NCBI GenBank assembly: GCA_031276105.1
Contig: JAISNS010000092.1
Coordinates: forward strand, 1 to 22,537
DNA from: Dysgonamonadaceae bacterium
Lineage (GTDB): Bacteria > Bacteroidota > Bacteroidia > Bacteroidales > Azobacteroidaceae
DNA length: 22,537 nucleotides
Direction: 5' to 3'
How positions within the stretch are numbered: the first letter of the stretch is position 1; the number at the start of each line of letters is the position of its first letter. The notes beneath the pieces were generated by a model. It saw only the letters and a program-made list of their open reading frames with translations. It was not told where the DNA came from and ran no database searches. The position numbers and the translations under genes are program-made. Of this stretch, positions 1 to 6,796 are shown piece by piece.

Positions 1-458
1 GGATTAGAGAACAGTTCAATCACTAAGCCCGAACCTTTGGAAACTGCGTCCGGCAAATGGAGCAGTTCGGCAAACTGCATCTTGTACCAGAAGTTCCACA
101 GATGAAGGAGTAATCCCAAGAGGATGACAAATCCCAGGACATACATGTTTTTCGCCGCCCATTCGGTTTTTGTCCCGTTGGCTGCGGCATACTTGTCGGC
201 TCCCCTTGCCCGCTGATTTTGAAGCGTGAGCCAAGTGCCGTACCCGATGTGAACGACAACGCCCGCCGCCAATAGCAAGGTGCCGGCAATCGCATACCAG
301 TTTGCCCCCAAAAGTTCACATATCACATCGTAGGCTTCAGCCGAAAAAACCAGTGCCAAATTCATGGACATGTGAAAGAGCAAAAACAAAATAAGGAAGA
401 TACCCGATATACTCATGATAAACTTCCTCCCAATAGAAGAATTTAATAGCCAATACAT
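1..458 (-). CDS. sdhC: Succinate dehydrogenase/fumarate reductase cytochrome b subunit (partial, 3' end outside window)
   Basis: Membrane anchor of complex II. It should bind heme b and pass electrons between the SdhA/SdhB catalytic subunits and the quinone pool in the inner membrane; in anaerobic Bacteroidales the enzyme usually works as a fumarate reductase. About 152 residues are visible and the C-terminus is cut off by the window edge; the family is usually around 220 residues. I chose the ATG at 456-458 rather than the internal ATG at 414-416, because the upstream residues (MYWLLNSSIGRKFI) match the conserved N-terminus of the Bacteroidetes family. Hydrophobic helices alternate with histidines typical of heme ligation: His29 in FHMSMN, His70 in VVHIGYG and His119 in LLLHLWNFWY. 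The loop with LTLQNQRARG is also characteristic. A good promoter lies directly upstream. SdhA and SdhB would be expected beyond position 1. The identification rests on recognition of the family. Confidence 0.9.
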   Translation of the reverse strand, partial: MYWLLNSSIGRKFIMSISGIFLILFLLFHMSMNLALVFSAEAYDVICELLGANWYAIAGTLLLAAGVVVHIGYGTWLTLQNQRARGADKYAAANGTKTEWAAKNMYVLGFVILLGLLLHLWNFWYKMQFAELLHLPDAVSKGSGLVIELFSN

Positions 459-498
459 AACTTTTTGTTTTTAATTGTATATAGTTAATATGAAACTG

Positions 499-530
499 CA
501 AAAGTAGTTTAAAAAGTTGCATTTTACAAA
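499..530 (-). promoter_or_regulatory. Promoter of sdhC
   Basis: Read on the minus strand, TTTG (527-530) is followed after 20 nt by TACTTTTG (499-506). This matches the Bacteroidetes -33/-7 consensus TTTG-N19-21-TAnnTTTG. Transcription should begin near 492, giving a leader of about 35 nt before the sdhC ATG. Confidence 0.7.
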
Positions 531-650
531 TATTGACCGCAATTTTTCATGCATTAATTTCAACCTGTAACTATATAAATTAAAAACAGGCTATGTAAAA
601 TTCCCCGGTTTGTTCTGGGGCTGCAATGGGAAAAAATTTATCTCCGAAAG

Positions 651-682
651 TTTGCATAATTTGTTTGAATGAACTACATTTG
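651..682 (+). promoter_or_regulatory. Promoter of the AraC-type regulator leader
   Basis: TTTG at 651-654, a 20-nt spacer and TACATTTG at 675-682 give a full match to the Bacteroidetes promoter consensus. Transcription should begin near 689, leaving a leader of about 280 nt before the AraC-type gene. That leader carries a palindrome, a bulged hairpin and an intrinsic terminator. The stretch 531-650 between this promoter and that of sdhC shows nothing I can name. Confidence 0.65.
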
Positions 683-710
683 CAACGGTTTTTGTAAAAC
701 GACAATAAAT

Positions 711-815
711 ATGGCAGCTTCCACAATTTGCAGTTTATTACGTATTATTAACTTCCAAACTTTGGAAGTTGATGGAATTGTGAGTATACACACAGCGCGC
801 GCGTATATTATTTAA
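711..815 (+). CDS. Possible 34-residue leader peptide upstream of the AraC-type regulator
   Basis: A short frame starts with ATG at 711, 28 nt after the -7 box, and ends with TAA at 813-815. The peptide reads MAASTICSLLRI, then INFQTLEV, then a short tail containing HTARAY. The palindrome at 750-770 encodes NFQTLEV. In the upxY leader the equivalent palindrome encodes NFQSLEV, again starting about 14 codons after an ATG placed 29 nt from its promoter. That parallel is the only reason to think this frame may be translated. No Shine-Dalgarno is visible, which is normal for the group. If real, it would be a regulatory leader peptide, not a functional protein. The alternative is that the palindrome acts only as DNA or RNA and the open frame is incidental. 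Confidence 0.35.
   Translation: MAASTICSLLRIINFQTLEVDGIVSIHTARAYII
750..770 (+). repeat. 21-nt palindrome in the AraC-type leader (copy 1)
   Basis: A perfect 10-bp inverted repeat, AACTTCCAAA and its complement, surrounds a single central C. It begins 67 nt after the -7 box. A second copy with a central G lies at 14063-14083, 71 nt after the promoter of the upxY operon. In RNA it can fold into a hairpin with a minimal loop; in DNA it could be a dimer-binding site. The shared position relative to two promoters favours a role in the transcribed leader, for example as a pause or recruitment element for a NusG paralogue, but this is inference. Confidence 0.75.
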
Positions 816-826
816 AAACCAAGAAA

Positions 827-850
827 AATTCTCTCTGATTCAGAGGAATT
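827..850 (+). other. Bulged hairpin in the AraC-type leader
   Basis: AATTC and CTCTG pair with CAGAG and GAATT, with one bulged T at 832 and the loop ATT at 838-840, giving ten base pairs. It has no following T run, so it is not a terminator. It lies between the palindrome and the terminator at 882-916 and could be a pause or antitermination structure. Its function is not shown. Confidence 0.45.
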
Positions 851-881
851 GGCTTCGTTTGAAAATATATTTTATGCATAG

Positions 882-916
882 CCTTCGGAGGGAATCTTTT
901 CCCCGGAGGTTTTTTT
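882..916 (+). terminator. Intrinsic terminator inside the AraC-type leader (candidate attenuator)
   Basis: The stem CCTTCGG (882-888) pairs with CCGGAGG (903-909), including one T-G pair. GGAA (891-894) pairs with TTCC (899-902), leaving a two-base bulge at 889-890 and the loop TCTT. Seven T residues follow at 910-916. It lies 54 nt upstream of the AraC-type ATG and downstream of a good promoter, so it should stop most transcripts before the gene unless it is overridden. No gene on the plus strand precedes it that would need terminating, which argues for a regulatory role or for a short terminated RNA of about 230 nt. Confidence 0.7.
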
Positions 917-970
917 GATAGTTTAAAAACAAAGGATTTATTAAAATAGAATAAATTTAATAAGATATAT

Positions 971-2104
971 ATGCCACAATCACAAGGACTTTTGGAAATT
1001 ATATTTATACCGGTAATGCTTTTTTGCAGCGGACAGTCCTTAGTGTCTATTGTATTATTACTGAAAAACAGGGAAAAACAATATTCTAACAATTTATTAG
1101 TTATTTGGTGCGCACTATGGGGAAGCGCCTGTTATTTCTTTTTCGTTTATCTGATGGGTACAAATTATCTTGTTTTTCCTGTTTTAGTTTGGGTTACGCC
1201 TGCAATTCCTATTCTGCTTTTTCCTCCCTTATATTTGTATATCAAGTATTTTTGTTTGCATATAGAAAAAATTGCGATTAAAGATTATTTACATTATTTG
1301 CCTGTTTTCATTTATATTGTATTCACTTTGTTATTATACTTCTATGCCGGTTCTATGGATGAACTTCCGCGATTGGACGTCTATCGCTACAGAAATCGCG
1401 TTCTTTTATATACTGCTACAATTCAGGGGTTCGTGTATTTTTTCCTCAGCTATAAGTTGATAAAGAAACAGGAAATAAAGTTAAAACAGGAATTTTCCAA
1501 TGCGGAAAAAATAAGACTCTACTGGTTGAAACATCTTAATTATTTAGTCTTGTCGGTCATGTTTTTCGGCACAATGTCCACTCTATTCCAAAGTTTTTCG
1601 ATCAATCCTTATCCGTTTTATATTCTTTACCACCTTTTTATCGGCATTTCATTGTATTATATCTCCTTTCAAATTATACTGAAGCCTGTTCTTTTTTCAG
1701 GGGAAATACCGAACCCATGTTTGACTAAAATACCTGAAAATAAAGCACAAGTGGATAGAAGCATTGTCTATAAGCTGGAGGAAGTTATGGATACGTTAAA
1801 ATTATACATTAATCAGGATTTAAGTTTGCAGGAATTGTCCGATGTTTTGAATATTTCAAGAAACCAGTTGTCCTATGTATTGAATAATTATATTCAACAG
1901 AACTTTTATGATTATATTCAGTTGTTAAGATTAAATGAATGTAAAAAGAGACTGTTAGACCCTAAATACGCGCATTTGTCGATTATATCCATTGCTTATG
2001 ACTCCGGATTTAACTCAAAAACAGTATTTTACCGTACCTTTAAGAAGTATGAAAAGATGACCCCTACCGAATTTCAGAGTAAATTTTTGAAAGTAAATAA
2101 TTAA
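971..2104 (+). CDS. Membrane-anchored AraC-family transcriptional regulator
   Basis: A 377-residue protein. The N-terminal 240 residues or so form about seven hydrophobic segments, with charged loops between them (for example KKQEIKLKQEFSNAEKIR around residue 165). The C-terminal third is an AraC-type double helix-turn-helix. The first helix pair lies around DLSLQELSDVLNISRNQLSYVL (from about residue 283) and the second around IISIAYDSGFNSKTVFYRTFKK, followed by the family-typical MTPTEFQ. This layout is common in Bacteroidetes and suggests sensing in or at the inner membrane with DNA binding in the cytoplasm. The signal is unknown. It lies 108 bp upstream of the secreted T9SS protein on the same strand and may control it. 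Its own leader contains a terminator, so its expression is probably set by read-through. Confidence is high for the architecture and low for the target. Confidence 0.85.
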   Translation: MPQSQGLLEIIFIPVMLFCSGQSLVSIVLLLKNREKQYSNNLLVIWCALWGSACYFFFVYLMGTNYLVFPVLVWVTPAIPILLFPPLYLYIKYFCLHIEKIAIKDYLHYLPVFIYIVFTLLLYFYAGSMDELPRLDVYRYRNRVLLYTATIQGFVYFFLSYKLIKKQEIKLKQEFSNAEKIRLYWLKHLNYLVLSVMFFGTMSTLFQSFSINPYPFYILYHLFIGISLYYISFQIILKPVLFSGEIPNPCLTKIPENKAQVDRSIVYKLEEVMDTLKLYINQDLSLQELSDVLNISRNQLSYVLNNYIQQNFYDYIQLLRLNECKKRLLDPKYAHLSIISIAYDSGFNSKTVFYRTFKKYEKMTPTEFQSKFLKVNN

Positions 2105-2212
2105 CGGTTCGGTCAAAATAGTTGTCCCTTTCTATCCAGCGGAACGCCGGAGCGGCATTACATTGTTATTTTTGCAGGAAATTATAACATAACATTATTA
2201 ATATTTTTATTT

Positions 2213-5200
2213 ATGAAACAAATTTATTTCTTTTTAGTTTTTGTATGTTTTTTATTGACAGGAACACAAATGGACGCGCAAACTCATTTTTTTGATGATG
2301 CGGAGGAGCAAACTGATTTTGCCATTGCCGGTTTCTATGGGTGGCAGGCGTTTGATTATGACGGGAAAAAACCGGATGGCACATTTCACAGTTTTCCCAA
2401 TAAAGATCAATATTACGCTTTTATGGTTTATAACCCGTCTGCAACAAATCCGGTTAATACTTTTGATTATTGGCAACCCTTTTCCGGTTCCAAATACTTT
2501 GTCTCTTTTGCCAAAGTCGAAGAATATGTTACTTATCCCAGCGACGCATGGCTGGTTACACCCGAGTTAGACGCTCCTGATGGAGGAACATTTAGTTTTC
2601 AGGCGCTTAGAGCGGCCAGTCAATATGGAGAACCGGCAAAGTTTAAAGTCGGATATTCGACTACGGATACCGATAAAAATTCGTTTACTTTTTTCGGTGA
2701 GAAATCGCTAGCGCCGAGTCCATGGAAACTTTATACTTATAATATCCCTGCTAATGCAAAATACATCGCTATTGCAACAGTCGATGTCCCGGGAACGAAA
2801 AGCGGGCTATGTTTCGATGACCTTGATTTTAAGGCAAACATTAATAATTCGGCTCCTGCTCCGGTATCGCAAATCAACTTTTCACTTGATCAGGAAGGCA
2901 ATAAAAAAATATCCTTTTCATGGGTTAATCCCTCAAAAACAATGACCGGAGATGACTTAACCGGACTGAATAAGGTTTTTATATATAGGGGAGCCAATCG
3001 GATGGATATGCAATTGACGGCAACATTAACGGATAATGTCCAGCCGGGAAGTTCCATGAATTATACGGATGAGACAATTCCCAACTTTGGCGTTTATTAT
3101 TATGCCATAATAGCTGAAAATTCAGATGGAAGAGGCGACTATATTTTTACAAGGGTTTACATTGGGCTTGAAAATACGCCGGGCGCTCCCAACTATCTAT
3201 TGTTTGCACCGAACGACCAATATGAAAACCTGATTTCATGGAATGCCGTTACCTATGGCGAAAATGGAGGAGCTTTAAACGGGAATGTAAAGGGATATAC
3301 CTTAAAACGGACATTGGGCGCTGTAGATACCCTGCTGGCAACCTATTCCCCGAATACTTATTTCTTGGAAACGCCGGCTCCTGAATTGAATCTGTACACT
3401 TATTCGGTCTATGCCCAACGTACGCCTGAAGACGCCGGTATTCCATTCACAGAAAATAAGTATTCGGGAATGACGGAAGGCGAGCGCGGTATTGGCCAAG
3501 AATACAAAACGGGAGAAGGCATTCTTATGGACTATTCGTACACTTCTCATTTATCCCAAAGTATATATTATGCAGATCAGTTTGATGTTGCCGGAATTAT
3601 TACTTCGATAAACTGGTTCGGGAATATAACGGGTACAGCTACCTCCTTCCCTCTCAAAGTGTATCTAAGCGTTACGAAACGAAATAATTTTGCTTTGGTA
3701 GAAGATATGGAACAATGGATCTATTTCGGAGACCAGACGTTGGTTTTCGATGGAGAAATAACATTAAAGACCGGGGGAAAATCGAATCGTATCGCTTTCG
3801 ATAAAGGATTTTATTTCGATCCGTCGAAAGGTGAAAACTTAGTTGTTACAGTTGTAAGACCGAAAGCCGGCAGTTCACTAAATTGTAACGGGAAATTTTA
3901 TTCAACGCAAACCGATTCCCTCAGAACGTACTGTCTGTATGGATATACCGGCGACCTCTCTATTTTAACCACCCAACCACCTGCGTGGCAATCAGACCTT
4001 TCTTTTCTTGTGCCAAACATGGTATACCGGCTGGATGAAAATTTCGGAAAAGTGGGATTTCGCGTAAAAGGCGGAGGTTTACCCGTAGGAGATGCAAGCA
4101 TTGATATCGTACCTAAAAATTCAAGCACAATCTCTTACTACAAAGGAAGTACCGATGCGGAAACCGGAGAATTAGCAGATATATTCCTCTTGTCGGGCGA
4201 ATATGAAGTTACAGTCATTAAAGAAGGTTATCTTCCCCAAACGATTGAATTTGAAGTGACAAAAAACATGGATGAAATAATGGAAATAACGCTTTCTTCC
4301 GATTTTCCCCAGACTTTATCGGGAACTATCCGGACTTCCGGACAAACTCCCGTCGAAAATGCGACCGTGACAATTTCCGGTTATTCGACTGCCGAAGCTA
4401 AAACTGATGAACAGGGACAGTTTGAAGTGTCCATTTTTCAGGAGCAAAACTATCATTTAGAGGTAACACATCCTTTATATGACACATACAATACTTCGTT
4501 CATTTCTGAAAAAGCAGATGAAATCGAATGGGAAGAACCGATTATCCTTGACTTGTATCCTCATGCCCCCTACAATATAACCGCCGGTCTTGATAAAGCA
4601 ACTTCCATTGCGGAAATAAAATGGAACCGACCTGTCGGTTTGTTGGATAACAACCGGTTACAGTGGGGATCGGGAATTAACAGTACATCTTGGGGAGCCG
4701 GAGGTACCGAATTTGCGGCAGCCGTGAAATTTGATGTTACCGACCTGGATAATTATCAGGGCGGAAGTTATTACATCACGCACATCAAAGCATTTATTTC
4801 CAATCATGCGGACATTGCACTTGAAATCTACGAAGTAGAAGCCGGTAATACTCCGCAATTGATTTATGTTCAAAACGAAAAAATTGACGAAGAAGACTGG
4901 TATAATTTTGAATTGAACAACCCTGTAGCGGTGAAGCCTGACAGGGACATATACCTGGCAGTACGGTTTTTCAGAGGATATGGAGCATATCCGGCAGGAC
5001 TCGACGATGGCCCTTGTATTACAGGGAAAGGACACCTTATCAATGAAGGCAATGGGTGGAGAACGATTGGCCTTACCAATAAAAACTGGTGTATTTACGG
5101 CTCCATCACCCGTATCATTGATGCAAGCCCGTCTTCTTATACCGTCAGCCGTGGTTTGAGCGGATCGGAAGAAGACGTCGAAACATGGATCGTTTTAGGA

Positions 5201-6619
5201 GAAAATCAAACGGAATTGATATACAGCGATGACTTGTCGGATTTAAGCCCTGATGTGTATCGGTATGCAGTTAAGGCCGCGTATCCCAACGGTGAACATT
5301 CCGGTTGGAAGTTCTCAAACGAGATTTCTTTCCTCATGGATTTCGAGGTTAATTTAACCCTTATGAATGAAGAATTAACGGCCGGCGAAGTTTTTGCCGC
5401 TCTGTATGGACGGGAAGAAAACAAAGGGTATCAGGAAGCAAAATTAATGGGAACGCAATATACTTTCCCCAAAGTGGAAAGAGGCGCTTATCAATTAAAA
5501 GTCTGGGCTACGAATTTCAATACATGGGTGAGCGAGGAATTTGAGTTGACTTCTGATACGAGTTTGAATGTAGCTATGGAAGAATTTCTATGCCCGCCGG
5601 CAGAATTGAGAGCGGAAAAGAATGCAGGCGGCAGCATTGATTTATTCTGGGATTTGGCAGGGGAATACAAGGAAGAATTTGAAACTTTCCCCGATTTTGA
5701 GAAAAGCGTCATAGGCGATTTTGTCCTGCGAGATATGGATGAACTGCCGACATTTACTTTCACTCACTTTTCCTATCCCGGGCAGGGAAGTGCGATGGCT
5801 TATGTTATTTTTAATCCTTATGCAACCTTTCCTCCGCTTCAAGACGCAAATCCGTACGAAGGACGGCGTTATCTGGCTAATTTCGGAGAAGAAGGAACTG
5901 CCGATGACTGGATCATTATTCCGGCGCGGGGAGGAAACGTTTCTTTTTATGCACGTTCTATAGTCAGCGCCACACTGGAAAATTTCAGTTTGATGTATTC
6001 TACTACCGATACGGAGATAAGCAGTTTCGTTCCGGTATCTGCCGAAACTCAGCCTACGGCTCCCGTACAATGGACAAAATTTGAGTACACTGTTCCTGCC
6101 GGAACAAAATACATTGCTGTCCGGAACACGACTGTTGAAGGTTATATCATGCTCATGGACAATCTGGTTTATCAAAAACCGTTTAATCATGCTTTGGGGT
6201 ACGATATTTACCTTAATGAAATAAAAATTGCTTCTGATGTTACAGGATTGAGCTACCGCATGGACCACCTGCCGGAAGGAGAAAACCATACAGTTGGAGT
6301 TGTTGCCAAATATGCCGGCGGTAATTCGGAAATGACTACAATAGACTTAAAATTAACCGGAATAGATGATAATCCGTCTCCCAAAGGAAAAATTATTGTT
6401 TATCCCAATCCTTCTTCCGATGGCATCTTCAAAATAGATTTGCCGGGGAACAGGGAATATTCCGTAAAAATATACAATTCTTTAGGAAGAGAAGTCTATT
6501 CCGGCAGAGGATGCGTATCGTCCTGCAAAGTTTCCTTACAAAATGAATCTGCAGGTATTTACATAATGGAATTGAATGATGGTTTACATACGGAAAGAAT
6601 AAAAATAATTATTCGTTAG
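2213..6619 (+). CDS. Large secreted multidomain adhesin-like protein with T9SS type A sorting domain
   Basis: 1468 residues. The signal peptide has the core IYFFLVFVCFLLTG and probable cleavage after MDAQ (residue 23). A choice-of-anchor-J/cleaved-adhesin-like beta-sandwich follows (about 24-205; note DYWQPFSGSKYF and DAWLVTPELD). Next come two fibronectin-III-like modules (about 213-406), carboxypeptidase-regulatory-like modules (about 610-690 and 702-765), and a second anchor-J-like domain (about 1150-1324; DDWIIIPARGG, GTKYIAVR). The C-terminus (about 1390-1468) is a T9SS sorting domain: IIVYPNPSSDGIF, then VKIYNSLGREVYSG and AGIYIMEL. The protein should cross the outer membrane by the type IX system and be attached to the surface or released. 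No protease or glycosidase catalytic motif was recognised, so binding of host or polymer ligands is the likeliest role. A TATTTTTG -7-like box at 2167-2174 lacks a matching -33, so co-transcription with the AraC-type gene is possible. Confidence 0.85.
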   Translation: MKQIYFFLVFVCFLLTGTQMDAQTHFFDDAEEQTDFAIAGFYGWQAFDYDGKKPDGTFHSFPNKDQYYAFMVYNPSATNPVNTFDYWQPFSGSKYFVSFAKVEEYVTYPSDAWLVTPELDAPDGGTFSFQALRAASQYGEPAKFKVGYSTTDTDKNSFTFFGEKSLAPSPWKLYTYNIPANAKYIAIATVDVPGTKSGLCFDDLDFKANINNSAPAPVSQINFSLDQEGNKKISFSWVNPSKTMTGDDLTGLNKVFIYRGANRMDMQLTATLTDNVQPGSSMNYTDETIPNFGVYYYAIIAENSDGRGDYIFTRVYIGLENTPGAPNYLLFAPNDQYENLISWNAVTYGENGGALNGNVKGYTLKRTLGAVDTLLATYSPNTYFLETPAPELNLYTYSVYAQRTPEDAGIPFTENKYSGMTEGERGIGQEYKTGEGILMDYSYTSHLSQSIYYADQFDVAGIITSINWFGNITGTATSFPLKVYLSVTKRNNFALVEDMEQWIYFGDQTLVFDGEITLKTGGKSNRIAFDKGFYFDPSKGENLVVTVVRPKAGSSLNCNGKFYSTQTDSLRTYCLYGYTGDLSILTTQPPAWQSDLSFLVPNMVYRLDENFGKVGFRVKGGGLPVGDASIDIVPKNSSTISYYKGSTDAETGELADIFLLSGEYEVTVIKEGYLPQTIEFEVTKNMDEIMEITLSSDFPQTLSGTIRTSGQTPVENATVTISGYSTAEAKTDEQGQFEVSIFQEQNYHLEVTHPLYDTYNTSFISEKADEIEWEEPIILDLYPHAPYNITAGLDKATSIAEIKWNRPVGLLDNNRLQWGSGINSTSWGAGGTEFAAAVKFDVTDLDNYQGGSYYITHIKAFISNHADIALEIYEVEAGNTPQLIYVQNEKIDEEDWYNFELNNPVAVKPDRDIYLAVRFFRGYGAYPAGLDDGPCITGKGHLINEGNGWRTIGLTNKNWCIYGSITRIIDASPSSYTVSRGLSGSEEDVETWIVLGENQTELIYSDDLSDLSPDVYRYAVKAAYPNGEHSGWKFSNEISFLMDFEVNLTLMNEELTAGEVFAALYGREENKGYQEAKLMGTQYTFPKVERGAYQLKVWATNFNTWVSEEFELTSDTSLNVAMEEFLCPPAELRAEKNAGGSIDLFWDLAGEYKEEFETFPDFEKSVIGDFVLRDMDELPTFTFTHFSYPGQGSAMAYVIFNPYATFPPLQDANPYEGRRYLANFGEEGTADDWIIIPARGGNVSFYARSIVSATLENFSLMYSTTDTEISSFVPVSAETQPTAPVQWTKFEYTVPAGTKYIAVRNTTVEGYIMLMDNLVYQKPFNHALGYDIYLNEIKIASDVTGLSYRMDHLPEGENHTVGVVAKYAGGNSEMTTIDLKLTGIDDNPSPKGKIIVYPNPSSDGIFKIDLPGNREYSVKIYNSLGREVYSGRGCVSSCKVSLQNESAGIYIMELNDGLHTERIKIIIR

Positions 6620-6647
6620 TTTTTTTACCGTCTTCCACACAATTTTA

Positions 6648-6688
6648 AAAGGCAAAGCGTTTCTTAATACAGAATACGCTTTGCCTTT
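6648..6688 (+). terminator. Intrinsic terminator after the T9SS protein gene
   Basis: A perfect 13-bp stem, AAAGGCAAAGCGT (6648-6660) with its complement at 6676-6688, encloses a 15-nt loop. Short T-rich sequence follows. It begins 29 nt after the stop codon and separates the adhesin unit from the glycosidase unit. The stem is nearly symmetrical in A and T at its ends, so it might also work on the minus strand, but no minus-strand gene is nearby. Confidence 0.75.
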
Positions 6689-6796
6689 CGCCTTTTGCCC
6701 TGCTTTTGTACAAAATTACCTTTATATGAACAATATTCCATTTTTCCGGTGCAAATTATTTGCTTACTTTGCCGCTTTAATTGTTAATTCATTATC

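Noticed and set aside
337..522. Minus-strand frame of 61 residues upstream of and overlapping sdhC
   Set aside because: It runs out of phase through the conserved N-terminus of sdhC and has no family resemblance.
5642..6289. Minus-strand frame of 215 residues
   Set aside because: It lies wholly antisense to the T9SS protein gene, has no recognisable domain, and is composed like a shadow frame.
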